From positions 8,558,419 through 8,622,418 of the forward strand of contig CM034601.1 of NCBI GenBank assembly GCA_020091685.1: a stretch of DNA of 64,000 nucleotides. Reading direction: 5' to 3'. This DNA is from Lutjanus erythropterus. Lineage: Eukaryota > Chordata > Actinopteri > Lutjaniformes > Lutjanidae. Positions within the stretch are counted from its first letter, which is position 1. Every line of letters begins with the position of its first letter. The notes beneath the pieces were generated by a model. It was not told the origin of the DNA and did not search any database. It saw only the letters and a list, made by a program, of their open reading frames with translations. Below are positions 24,291 to 34,872 of the stretch, in pieces. Made by a program: the position numbers and the translations under genes.

Positions 24291-26229
24291 AGTTGATAAT
24301 TAGAGTGTCAGATAAAAATAGGTTGTTTTGGAAGGCAATTGCAAACCACTTACTGAGCTATCTGGAGGAGTTGTTGAAGTTTGGAAAAAAATGGTTGAAG
24401 TGGGGATTTGTTTTCAGCTGTCTGAGGCTGGTTGTTCTGTGGACTTTTCTATGTCAATCCTTGTTACTTCGTCTGATTTTCCTATTGACATCGGTGAGTA
24501 AAATGTTGGAAGGTCCACATGTAAACCTTCCAAAATCAAAGTTTGATCCAATCCTTGCCTGCTTTGGCCTTTTCCTCTGACAGCTCTTGCCCCTTGCTGC
24601 CAGAGGAGACATTTAGAGTCACCAAGTATTATACTCTTGCTGAGGGTGAGTGGGTGAGAACAGAATATAGACTTCTGTCTGGACATGTTGTCTCCAGCTC
24701 AGTCTCGGGCTGTCTCTCTTTCCCTCACGTAGAGGAAATGGAAGCTGCTCGCTGGAGATAAGCCTCTCCTTGCCTGTGAATTGCAGCTGCCACTGTCAAT
24801 ATGCAGCGGCGTTTCGGTATCCATTTCTTCATGTCTTGTCATTGGCAGAAGTGACAGGTAGATTGGATGGAAGACCTGCGAGCTGGGATGGGTCACCGGC
24901 TTGGGCATCTGACGCCTGGAAAGCTAGTGTCAGCCCGCTGGCCATTGGCATTCAGACATGCAGCTCAATGTGCATTGAAAATGGGCCTGTGAAGTGAGAC
25001 AAAACTGAATGCATGTATTTCCTCCCAGAATGCATTGAAAAGAGGGACATGATGTGGGAATGTGCTGCTGGTTTGAATAGAAAACATCAGCAGAGTTTGT
25101 CTCAGCTTGATTCTTGGTTTAGCTTCCTCGGTGTCACATTACCATTACCATCTACATTTCACGTAATCAACACTTGATAATGAGATAGTAGAGCCAATGC
25201 CAGAATTACAGTTGATATAAAATATCGATGAAAATTATGAGAACTTTCATGGTGGCAATATTGTCCCTGAGGCCTCTTTTGTGAAACTGACCATTATGAA
25301 AATCTGTAAAAACCTGTGATGCTTTTTATCCATCTAGATTTAGGTTTGAGTTGCAGAATTTTGGAGATATCAGCCATAGAGAGGTCTGCCTTCTCTCGAG
25401 TATAACGTGACTAAATTGCGCTTGGCTTGAGGTGTTTAAAATAGCAAAAAACACATTTGAAAACCTCAACGGCAATGTCTCCAGAAATCATGACTTGGTT
25501 ACTCAAGACAAGCCAGACCTTGTTGTGAGCAATTTCATGTAAGAACTACTTTCTTTCTTTTTTCCTTTTGTACTTTGTTGCTTTTTCAATATTTATGCAT
25601 ACAGAGGCTATTTTTTTCTTTTGACTTTCAGTGCCTCAACACTATCCTGCATCCTGTTTTGAGGGCTAGTCTCAGCTAAGAAGACACTTGTAGGAGCAGT
25701 CTAGCCTCCGATATACATAATGTTTGACTGTCATTTAACTTGATACCTGACCAGAAATCAATGTACTGCAACATACCTCTTTCTTTGTTGCATCTCCAAC
25801 AGCTATCATCCTCCCTAAGAGCCAACCTTGACATTTTTGATGGAATCCAGTAATTCTGATTCATTATTCTAAATGAAATTAGACACGTTTGCATGTCTCA
25901 GGCTATAGAGTACCATGTCTGTACCACTTTCCTCCAAGCTGACTCAGGAATTTTCTCATGTGAGGTTAACACCCTCATAAGAAAGACATTTTTATAACTC
26001 TTTGTGTTCAGCTATCAGGACTTTTGTTGCTTCTAACTGAATCTCTGTGGTTTGGAGTTTAGTTTCTCTTGTGCCTTGCTGATTGTGCTTTCAGGTAGCT
26101 GCTTTATTTTACTGTTTGATGTTCTCTTTCAGTTGATAGGAGTTGTGTTAAGGTACTGCTGTTGAACACCAACATTTCCTAATTTTGCTGCTTCATAATA
26201 ATAGCTTTTAGACAACAAAATAATAGGGG
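24291..26229. other. Gene-free sequence
   Basis: Frames at 24293-24580 and 24414-24686 lie opposite one another and show no domain. The weak splice-like string TGCTTTCAG|GTAGCT is at 26086-26100. No other feature was recognised. Confidence 0.4.
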
Positions 26230-26530
26230 ACGTTTATTGTCAAGAATTTGTCAAGAATAAAATGTGACTGTTCAGACGTTTGGCGAACGTGTAAACACAC
26301 ATCTATAATCGAATGCAAACTCCGCCGTGCAGGGATGACATGCCGAGTCAAACTGAGTTGAGCTGAGCAAAATTAAGCTGCGGGGTTTGCCAACGGAGGT
26401 GACAAGCCTTCACTGCCTCCGCCAAAAAGGGGCGAGAATCAGCACGTCCACCTGGGTGTCATGTTTACATTAATGCCGATCAGAGCTGGAGCTGATAAAT
26501 ACCCCTGACTACTGCAGAGTCATTTGATTT
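26230..26530. other. Candidate conserved non-coding block
   Basis: The block is non-repetitive and moderately GC-rich (for example CTGCCTCCGCCAAAAAGG near 26416). It contains an E-box-like CACCTG at 26450, a GTTTACATTAATG string at 26464-26476 and further TTAA/ATTA cores. Conservation is untested. Confidence 0.22.
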
Positions 26531-26999
26531 GGGAGTGAATGCCAGTTGTGCCCTTTCACAAGGAAGACAAAAGACAGATGTTATTGGGGTTTTTTTGTCC
26601 GGTGTAAATGCTGCTAAATGGTCTACTAATTCAAACATTCGATTTGATTATAATTATGGCATTGTTATGCATACGGGTGCACTCAAACATAGTTGTCAGT
26701 TGGGATTTTACTCTTCATTTTGGAAGTAATTATGCATATTCAGGCATGAAAATTGGACTTTAAAACCATTATTTCAATTTTGTCATCCATTATGGATTTT
26801 CAATTACATTACATTTCAATTTGACACAATTTTCGTGAAATACTACAACAAAGGATTGACACGTTATGCATTCTTGCTTAATTTAGGCCTGGATGCTATT
26901 ACATTTGCAGTGTAAATGACTTTGTACCATATTAACGCTGCGCTGTGTTAAAATATGGTAGAAAACTGTTTGATAAATGAGGCCCATTTTATTTAAACA
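26531..26999. other. AT-rich gene-free sequence
   Basis: GATAAATGAGGCCC at 26972-26985 resembles the end of a fish dispersed repeat, but the rest is not recognised. Confidence 0.35.
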
Positions 27000-27165
27000 G
27001 CACACCTACTAGGCGACAGCCAATTACCCTTGCGGGCCAGCATGCAGGAATTTGGTCCTCAATATGTTTTGACAGCGCGGTGCTATATCATAGTTAGCCC
27101 CGCAGACACACTCGTCAGCCTCATACTTGATCCTGAACACAAAAGCTGTCAGCCAGGTCAGAGGC
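27000..27165. other. Candidate conserved non-coding block
   Basis: This is non-repetitive, balanced sequence containing CAATTACC and CAGCCTCATACTTGATCC. It is listed as a candidate regulatory element on texture alone. Confidence 0.2.
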
Positions 27166-27262
27166 TCGGGATGGGAGGGGGGGCTGACATTGTCTGCAAA
27201 ACACAGCCATATCTTCCAACAAATGGGATACGAGTTTGATGTTGTGCTGGTGGTTTATGTGT

Positions 27263-27289
27263 GGGTTGGAGGTGGGTGGGGGTTGGGGG
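27263..27289 (+). other. Putative G-quadruplex motif
   Basis: Four G runs (27263-27265, 27274-27276, 27278-27282, 27285-27289) are separated by loops of 8, 1 and 2 bases. The first loop is slightly longer than the classical limit of 7. A G8 run also occurs about 90 bp upstream near 27177-27184. Confidence 0.5.
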
Positions 27290-27469
27290 CATCCAAGAAA
27301 GGCTCCCTGCCTGTGTTGTGCAGTGACATTAGAAGACTCACATAGGCAATATGACAGAATCCAGGCTACTAAAGGATGCAGGGGCCTGAGAAAATAACAC
27401 TGCATAGATAGCTCCATGCCTCGACCAATATTCCGCTTAAAAAAAAGAAAGAGCTGAAATGGCATTCTC

Positions 27470-27640
27470 AAAGAAATAGTCCAATATTTTGTTTATGCTG
27501 GGTTTCTATCAAACCCAGAGTCAGATCAAAATACTGATATTGGTTTCATCCCCATGTAGGCAGTAGCTCAGGGACACGATGACCCAAATTCCACCAGGTA
27601 TCACCATGTGATCTGTGTCTGCTTATCTTATCTGGAGAAG
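27470..27640 (+). repeat. Possible miniature-transposon relic
   Basis: AAAGAAATAGTCCAATATTTTG at its start recalls the end of a widespread fish miniature element (there usually 'AAAGAAATAGTTTGACATTTTG'). The remainder is too diverged to confirm. Confidence 0.25.
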
Positions 27641-27904
27641 GAAAAGACTCATGTAAATACACACAGAACCATTGCAGTTGGAACGGGATCAGATCAGCTA
27701 GAACACATCAGGAGGCAGTCTTGACACACACTGTGATCACTATGTGGGGATTTAGAATTGATATAACAAGAATATTTGCTTAGGTGTTAAATCAAAGATC
27801 TTAGTGTTGCTCATTTTACAGTTTTTTGTCACTAACATGCAAACATCCAAAACTCTTCATGCAGTCAGTGAGTCTGACTCACTGGATGCACTCTTTGGGT
27901 AAAG

Positions 27905-28310
27905 GCCTGTCACTGGATGACTTGTGTCACTTGGCATCTCAGCATCCATAATCAGTGTTTTCGCTGGAAAAAACAACAACCTCCGAGAGAGCGACCTACA
28001 TGCCGAAAATGCCAAATTAGTGTGTGGGACGCTAATGGAGCGATCGGTCATTACTGTTTCTTTTCGAGTGATGTGGTCATTTCAATGCCAAGGCTCGCCT
28101 CCCGACGTGCAAATGTTCCACCAAAAAAAGCCCCCTATTGAGCAGGGGCACCGTCGCTGCATCGCTGGACTTAACTTTGCCCTGGACAACTGTGATTGTT
28201 TTAGAGAAGTACAGTTTTTTTTCTCTCTCTCTGTAGCAGAATGATAAGGTCTGGAGTTGGACCTTTCCTGCGAGCTGAGCGATGTGGAGATCTGGCTATG
28301 TGAGACCAAT
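27905..28310 (+). repeat. Dispersed repeat copy, related to 16200-16600
   Basis: Segments such as CCTCCGAGAGAGCGACCTAC, GCTAATGGAGCGATCGGTCA, GTGATGTGGTCATTTCAATG and GAGCAGGGGCACCGTCGCTG form a pattern that I recognise from fish genomes. All reading frames through it (27917-28141, 27924-28244) are by-products. The family name is not known to me. Confidence 0.55.
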
Positions 28311-29421
28311 GTGGACCAAACTGTGAATCATTTTTCATGGCTTTCACGCAAAATGGATTCCGTGACAACATTTCCTAAAATCCACAAACTCTTTTCTCCA
28401 CTCCACTCTCCATTCTTAATCCACCACTTACAAAACACTGAACTGTTTGCAGCACATTTATCAGTTGCTAACACAATTTTCAAAACAACATGATGGTGAA
28501 TTTTGTGCATTTCTGCAGTAACCATATTTAAATACGTAGAAATGCAGAATATGTACTTCTAAAAGCATATCGCCATGTCAGCTGACAAGCCAGCTGTCCT
28601 GTTTGTAGTACTTTGAAGCAGTCGCATTTACCCAACAGATAAGAGGGGACGGTACAGTTGTGCAGTAAGAGTGATGTAATTCTTTTTTTTTGTGTGTGTA
28701 ATTCTGTTTGTCTCAACTTTCTATTTTTCACAAATATTATCTGCAAAGATAGAGAAAAAACAAGCGGACACTGAATTCATTTTTCTTGCATATACTTAGT
28801 ACTTTCTATTCTACGATAAAATTCTGATTTATGAGAAAAGAGAAGAAGATTAAACTTCAAAGATAAAAGTTCATCATTTATGTCATGCTTCCTGTTGCTG
28901 GTCTTTTTTTTAGGTCAGTGTCAGTGTATGCTTTCTCAGTGAAAATTGTTGCAAGTGTTTTGCCTAAAGGAGCTTATTTTGAGATGTATATGAAGTGTTT
29001 TGGTGCTTTGGGTGAGTTTTGAAGGTGAGATTAATTGTTTTTAATTAATTGCTTGTTAGCAACTGAAAAAATATAATACAGGGAGTAATTTGGGCTTTTA
29101 AGTCAAGCCTTGAACAAAAACATACATCAGCTCTGCAGCTCCCTTATTTACATTTTGTATTACACAGTCACATTCATCAAAAGGTCCTGCATCTCTGGTT
29201 ACAACAAGGTACGCTTGATGTGAAGATAATTAGGAACCTGGCACATTACTTTTGAGATTAAGGCCCTTGATTAAATCAGCCAACAAAGATGAGCCATAAA
29301 GTAACACAAGCTAAAGAGATTCTTCTAAAAGCAAGTGTCTGTGAGAGTGATTGGAGCTGACAATCATCAACTGTCCGTCCAAGAAGACATCAGCATCAGT
29401 CATATCTTTAGTAGCATGGAC
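28311..29421. other. Gene-free sequence
   Basis: This is AT-rich with a T9 run near 28684. The interval 29150-29320 is non-repetitive and might be a regulatory block, but this cannot be tested here. Confidence 0.4.
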
Positions 29422-30066
29422 GCACCGATACCAACAGCAGAATCAGGTATGGGCCCGATACCACACCCGATGCCATGTCACGTCAAGTGGCAACTTCAAG
29501 GCAAGCAATTTGATAAAACATCAAAGAACCAATGCAATGCAGAGTTCAAGGAGTCTGCTAATGCTTACCCTCTTTTCTTGGTTGTGTCGTCATCATCAGC
29601 TCGCCCTCAGCGCCGTCCACTAATGACTGCAGCGACATTAGCTGCAAAGTTCTGTCCAACTTAAACTTCTGGGAGAACAAAGCTTCATCCTGCTTCTCTC
29701 TTTGGCCGCTTTGTCTGTAAAACTGTTTAACAGTACGTGTAAAACTGAAACAAACTCACAGAGTGCACTTGTAGACGCAGCTGCTGTTCAGTAAGTCCCG
29801 CCAGGTGTAAACTAGTTGAATGCCAGCTCAAAAAAAGAACACAAAAGTAGCACAGGAACTTGGAATGCAAATAACCCAAAAATGTAATTTCTACAGCAAT
29901 CACGCTTGCAGCAGGAAACAGCAACAACAATTTGTCACATTTAGAAAGCGAGGAACACCTGATCAAAATAAAACTGTAGGAACTGTAATGGCATTATTAA
30001 GTACTTGTATCGGTCCTTAGTATCAACAAGTACCCAAATGTAAGTACTTGTGCTTGGTATCGGTGC
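29422..30066. mobile_element. Non-autonomous DNA transposon with 13-bp terminal inverted repeats
   Basis: GCACCGATACCAA at 29422-29434 is matched exactly by its reverse complement TTGGTATCGGTGC at 30054-30066, giving a 645-bp unit. GATACC/GTATCGG subterminal motifs recur inward on both sides. This 'GCACCGATACC' end is typical of hAT-like elements in fish. Frames of 90-109 codons inside show no transposase motifs, so the copy is non-autonomous. A clear target duplication was not found; outside the ends, CTTTAGTA and CTCTAGTG are only loosely alike. Confidence 0.6.
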
Positions 30067-30444
30067 TTTGACCTCTAGTGGACGGATGAAGTATGACTCT
30101 CATTTGTCAGGAGCAGAGCTTAAAGTTTTGTCACACTGTGATAGAGCCAGGAAACTTCTTTCCTCTTTTTTTCAATCATGACCACGGCGTGTCTTTAATC
30201 TTAATCAGGTATTATCTTCATCATGACAGATAGTTACACGGACCCAAACAACAATCTTTCTGTAGTTTTTGCACCTAAGCCTCGCCAAACATTAAAGTGG
30301 CACATGAGAATTTGTTGTGGTGTCTTGTCAGTGTTTTAGAAGGCACTGATGAAAAGCAAAATAAAAGTTTTAGTCCTTTTATGCTACACACATATGTAAC
30401 CGATATAACAAATAGAATATGATAAAATATATAATCAAATAAAA

Positions 30445-30474
30445 GTATATATATATATATATATATGTGTATAC

Positions 30475-30512
<38 letters not shown>
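30445..30512. repeat. (TA)n microsatellite
   Basis: The AT dinucleotide tract is interrupted once by GTGTATACATATGT at 30467-30480 and runs directly into adapter sequence at 30513. The same TA tract resumes after the gap, so the gap lies inside one long microsatellite. Confidence 0.95.
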
Positions 30513-30514
<2 letters not shown>

Positions 30515-30585
30515 GTCTCTTATACACATCTTAGGAAGACAAGCACTGACGACATGATCACCAAGGATCGCCATAGTCCATGCTA
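30513..30585 (+). other. Residual library adapter (Tn5 mosaic end plus MGI/BGI linked-read style adapter)
   Basis: Positions 30513-30531 are exactly the 19-base Tn5 mosaic-end sequence used in transposase-based libraries. It continues as TTAGGAAGACAAGCACTGAC and ends TAGTCCATGCTA right at the gap. The TCTTAGGAAGACAA string is part of BGI/MGI adapters, and the whole agrees with my memory of the stLFR bead adapter. It is an artefact of assembly and not genomic sequence. The frame 30467-30847 that reads through it is spurious. Confidence 0.93.
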
Positions 30586-30774
30586 NNNNNNNNNNNNNNN
30601 NNNNNNNNNNNNNNNNNNNNNNNNNNNNNNNNNNNNNNNNNNNNNNNNNNNNNNNNNNNNNNNNNNNNNNNNNNNNNNNNNNNNNNNNNNNNNNNNNNNN
30701 NNNNNNNNNNNNNNNNNNNNNNNNNNNNNNNNNNNNNNNNNNNNNNNNNNNNNNNNNNNNNNNNNNNNNNNNNN
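30586..30774. other. Assembly gap (189 N)
   Basis: This is a run of unknown bases between adapter sequence and a resumed (TA)n tract. The true content is probably the middle of the microsatellite, and the length given may be an estimate. Confidence 1.
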
Positions 30775-30817
<43 letters not shown>

Positions 30818-30818
30818 G
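30775..30818. repeat. (TA)n then (CA)n microsatellite, right of the gap
   Basis: A TATATA tract to about 30804 passes into CACACACACACAC to 30818, the far side of the repeat interrupted by the gap. Confidence 0.95.
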
Positions 30819-31139
30819 GTATACAGTCTGATTTCCTGTTGCTTTGACAGCCTCAGTCTGAGTTTGTAGGTAGTCAAAAGATGCTTTGTGCACTGCTGAT
30901 CATCTCAGGGTCCTCTGCTCTTGAATCCAAACCCCACGCTTCTTTTTCAATGCCTGTGATTGTATTTCTGTCCTTGGCAATACATGTTTCAGCAATAAAG
31001 ATAAAAAAAAACCAGATTTAAAAATGAATAAACAGATAAATAAATAATCATCATCATTATTTACCTTGGCTACAAAGAGCAGCAACTTCATAACAAGTGA
31101 ATAAAACAAATAAAAGCAGCAAAAAGGGACTCATTAAAA
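30819..31139. other. Gene-free AT-rich sequence
   Basis: ATAAACAGATAAATAAATAATCATC-type A/T-rich sequence. Nothing else could be supported. Confidence 0.4.
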
Positions 31140-31600
31140 ATCAGAATGGTTAAGGACAGTCAGTAAAATCAAAGCAAATACATTTAAAACCAGCAAAAAA
31201 GGCAGTAAATCAAACTGAAAATCAGCAAAGGCCAATAAAAGTATATTTTAAGACACAATTTAAAAGAAATCACTGATTCTGCTGACCTGATTTCCTCGGG
31301 CAACTCGTTCCATAACTTTCAGGCTCAAACTGCGAACGCTCTGTCACCTCTAGTTTTTCAGCCGCACCCGGGGAACAGATAAGAGACCTCTGCCCGAGGA
31401 TCTCAGGCTACGTACCACCTCGTATTTGAGGTCAGATAAATAACATGGAAAGAGGCCATGAAGAGTTCGTAAAATCAATTCTAAAACATACTGGGAGCCA
31501 CTGCAACGAGGCTAAAATAGGCATAATGTGGTCGCTTCCCTTAGATTAGGTTCGAAGCCTGGCAGCTGAGTTTTAGACAATCTGTAATGGAGTTTTGGTT
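31140..31600 (+). repeat. Large teleost dispersed-repeat relic (retroelement-like)
   Basis: The succession GGGCAACTCGTTCCATAACT, AACGCTCTGTCACCTCTAG, AGAGACCTCTGCCCGAGGAT, CTCAGGCTACGTACCACC, GGCCATGAAGAGTTCGTAAA, TGGGAGCCACTGCAACGAGG, TGTGGTCGCTTCCCTTAG and AGCCTGGCAGCTGAGTTTT is a well-known repeat in fish genomes. I recall relatives of about 0.5-1 kb. This copy has many small changes and no usable frame. Its class is not certain to me; it is often attached to non-LTR elements. Confidence 0.6.
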
Positions 31601-32859
31601 GAGGCAAGTGAAGAGGCGTGAGGAGATAAAAGTGTGTGAACTGGACTCTGTTTCTTGTTAAGATAAAACTAATTGTATTCTGGACATTTGTCTTCGCACT
31701 CCCAACACATGAATATAATAATAATATTTAAGCTGTTATTCATAGAAAACCTTAAAATCTGAATGGTCATATAGTGATAATGTACCTGTAATGATGCAGT
31801 ATACGGGGAGCATTTATTGCAGTGTATAAATATTTCATCCCTTAACGATCTTTATATCCCCTCAACGCTGTACCTTTGCTCTATTTGAGGCCATAAACTA
31901 GTCTGCTCCATAAGGGATCTGATGCAAAGTAGCTGCGGCAGTCCAGCTTAAGGTCAGCCAAGGAGACCTTCCGCCTGAGGCAAGAGGAAATGAACAACTG
32001 TTCACGTGGAAAGCATGCAACTCTGTGTGTGTGTGTGTGCACAATCACCTGCAGGGAGGTAGGGCACCGTCCGTGCACTCTCAGGATTAAGTCAAAGCGA
32101 CAGGTGCATCATGAACCCCATGTTTATTCAGTTGTCACTGTCTGTCCAATTTTAGTGAAGTTTATTTGAGGTAGCTGGAAACCGCTCCGGCAGATTATTA
32201 GAAAATGTTTATTGGATGTCATTCAGGGTGTAAATGTGTTGTTCCGTAAATCAGCTACAGGTAGCCTTCTTTAAGGTTAGATTCAAACAGAATAACCACG
32301 TCGTTTTAGCTCCACTGCTAATAATCTGAATTGAAACATTGGATTTTTCTAAAAAATAAGCAAAAAAACAAACTATATAACAAGACAAGGAGACTACAGT
32401 CGTACCTCCATCATCTAAAAAACACGATAAAATTGGAGGTTCTTTTTTTATTTCCTCGCTGTATCCTGCTGAGTCCTCTGCACCACATATGTTACCTTCA
32501 TATTGAAGCACTGTTAAAGTGCAGACCAGTCAGTACATGTATGTCTGTGTCAAACAGTTCGTCACAGGTTAGTTAATGATGTTGCTGAGTTAGTGACGTG
32601 TGCCGATTGCGCCTGTAGATCGAAGTTAATCATAAAGGAGTCTTATTGATGGTGTAATTTTAAGATTTTACTGTGAAGAAACATGGCCCTGCCATAAAAC
32701 ACCTGATTTTAGGATGAAGTCTACTGAGCAGAGGCTATTTTGACATTAATAATTCAAATAAATTGAGCTGACCTTCCTTCTAATGAAGAACCTTCAGTAT
32801 GAAGGAAGGAAGTGGAGCTAATGCCGACTTCTTTCCTAGTTATCTAGGTTAGTATTGTA
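31601..32859. other. Gene-free sequence
   Basis: A short (TG)n tract is at 32023-32039. The 65-codon minus-strand frame at 31881-32078 and the frames at 32251-32576 show no domain. Confidence 0.4.
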
Positions 32860-33420
32860 GTAAAAGGTCACATAATAAGCACAAATGGCTATGATCTTAG
32901 CCCGTTTAACAAAGTTTCACCATGCTGATGTTTAGCAGGTATGTTTCCAATACACCAAACTAAGTGCAGCTGAGGATGATGGGAATATCATTAGTTTTGC
33001 AGATGAACCAAAGTACTGGCAGGCCACCATTTTTTTCCTACTGAACAGATGACCTGAAACCAAACACCCACCAGCGTCAGGCTCTCGTCTAATAACTTAT
33101 GGTTCCAAAAACAACAACAAAAAAATAATGGTGATGTTTTTAAAACCAAACTCAAGGCTTCAAACGGTAGTCCACAAACCAAGGGCAAAAATTTCAACCT
33201 AATGGTGAGACATTACAATATGTCCTCTTGGAACCATGAGTGTCTGGATCAATCACTTGTCGTAGATGTCGGGGTTTTTGACTTGATAATAGAAACTTTG
33301 AGCAAAAAAAAAGTCAGTAGTCATCCTCTGAATACCTGAATGTCCTCTGAATGTCTGTACCAGATTTCATGGCGCTCTATTAAGCAATTGAGATTTGTCA
33401 CCTTCTAAATTGATAACTTA
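32860..33420 (+). repeat. Relic of the 'AGCTGAGGATGATGGGAATATCATTAG' dispersed repeat
   Basis: The motif order is TTTCACCATGCTGATGTTTAG, AAGTGCAGCTGAGGATGATG, GGGAATATCATTAGTTTTGC, ATGAACCAAAGTACTGG, ACCATGAGTGTCTGGATC and CTGTACCAGATTTCATGGCG. It follows a repeat that is among the most abundant in percomorph genomes. The middle (33010-33190) is diverged or carries unrelated sequence. It is non-coding. Confidence 0.6.
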
Positions 33421-34506
33421 TGAATTCCATTCACTTTTTTGAGAACTTCATGAGAACTCTCACAAAGTGCTGAGTTGAACTTCACGAAGTTCAGTCGAGC
33501 TCAATAGCCCGCTCAGCCTGAAGAGACATTTGGAAAAGGAGGTACCTCAAATCAGTGGTGAATTTCACCTGATCACAAAGAGACTTTTTTTTTATATATC
33601 CAGTGCCAAGAAGGAAAAAGTTATATGTGAATCATTTTGCCAAAAAAAGAGTTGCTAAGGTACTAAGCCACTGTCAAAATGTGATTTTGGGGAATAAAAT
33701 CCCCAGCAGTGTGAACATCCTCTTAACACTGTGTGTTAATGTGTTAAAACACTGTTTAAGAGAATTTCCTTCAAGAAATTTCATTAACGATTTAGTCACT
33801 TACTTCACAGCAGAGCTCTGCCTTCAACTCTCAGGTCACTATGTCCTTGTATACACTGTATACATTTCATTATAATCAAAACTTTGGCTCGCACACATTC
33901 TTGTTTACTTTGTTGGCAGCTGGTGTTGTGTTGTGTTGTGTTTAGGTGATACTGGGAGAATTCCAAAAATGAAATTATGTTGCTTCAATACATTCTGTGC
34001 AAATTTAACTCATTGAAACTCCTACATAGAAAATAACTGGGTTTAAATTTAAAAAATGTACTCATAACAAGTATGTCTTTTTCTAAATGGAGTTGATTAT
34101 TTTATTGTAATGACAGGCGGTTTCATTTTTTTTAATTACCTTGGACTGCTTACATTGGTGGATTTCCTGTTATGTTTACTGGCTTATGTTGACACGTATT
34201 AGCAATTCATGAGTCCAGGTGGGAGATATCAGAGGCTGCAAAAAAAAATCAACAACGAAAACAAAAAGAAGGAAATTGGATGAAGGCGGGTTCCATCACA
34301 GTGCGGATGTTTCTGTTGAAAGGATGCTTTTTAATCAGGTTTTTGGTTCAACTGTTTGGGATTATGTTGGCCCCATGTGTGTTTATTCAACAGGAGCGGT
34401 GCTGGCAAACATTAGCTACGTATAGCTGCACTGATGACAATGTGAATACAGTAATTGTCAGGAGAGAAGAAACCAGGAGGATGATTCAGGATGAAAATGA
34501 CCTGAA
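33421..34506. other. Gene-free AT-rich sequence
   Basis: Three TTGTG pentamers lie in a row near 33927-33942. The 90-codon frame at 33603-33875 shows no domain. Confidence 0.4.
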
Positions 34507-34660
34507 CTTAAAGGGATAGCTCGGATTGTTTGTGGTGGGGTTGTATAATGGTCATGCTGGTCAGCATGCCCCCAGTTTGGGGAAGCAGGCAGGAGTACCG
34601 GCGTAGGAAGCTAAGCAGCATAAATATTGCTCTGTCCAAAACAACCAGACTTCACTGGCA
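34507..34660 (+). mobile_element. 'AAGGGATAGCTCGGATT' miniature transposon relic
   Basis: TTAAAGGGATAGCTCGGATT, then GTGGGGTTGTATAATGG, CCCCCAGTTTGGGGAAGCAG and GGCAGGAGTACCGGCG match a common percomorph miniature element. It is preceded by TTAA, the target of Kolobok/piggyBac-type elements. It overlaps the hairpin at 34610-34872, so the two may form a single composite. Confidence 0.55.
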
Positions 34661-34872
34661 AAATCAGTCATTTTACCTCACAGAACACTGGAGTAGCTGG
34701 TCGGCCACTGCCTCAATCAGCTATATAAGATAAAACAAGATAAGATAACACAATAAGACAAACAAACTAACAAATTGAGGCAGTGGTAGATCAGCAACTC
34801 CTGTGTTCTGTGAGGTAAAATTACTGTTTTTGCTTAAAAGGTTTGGATGTATTGGATAGAGCGATATTCAGC
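34610..34872. repeat. Fold-back inverted repeat with about 100-bp arms
   Basis: The left arm 34610-34717 and the right arm 34774-34872 are imperfect reverse complements around a 56-bp AT-rich centre. The best-paired block is 18 bp: TTTTACCTCACAGAACAC at 34671-34688 against 34803-34820. Pairing extends through CACTGCCTCAAT on the inner side and ATTGCTCT/AGAGCGAT on the outer side. Transcripts through it would form a long hairpin. Confidence 0.75.

Noticed and set aside
30513..30531. A natural Tn5/IS50-type insertion end
   Set aside because: The sequence is the engineered 19-base mosaic end and is followed by sequencing adapter and a gap. A real bacterial insertion in fish DNA is not plausible.
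30275..30877. 200-codon minus-strand frame
   Set aside because: It reads through 189 unknown bases, adapter sequence and TA repeats.
31545..31562. tRNA T-arm (GGTTCGAAGCC)
   Set aside because: No acceptor or anticodon arms around it; it lies in a dispersed repeat.
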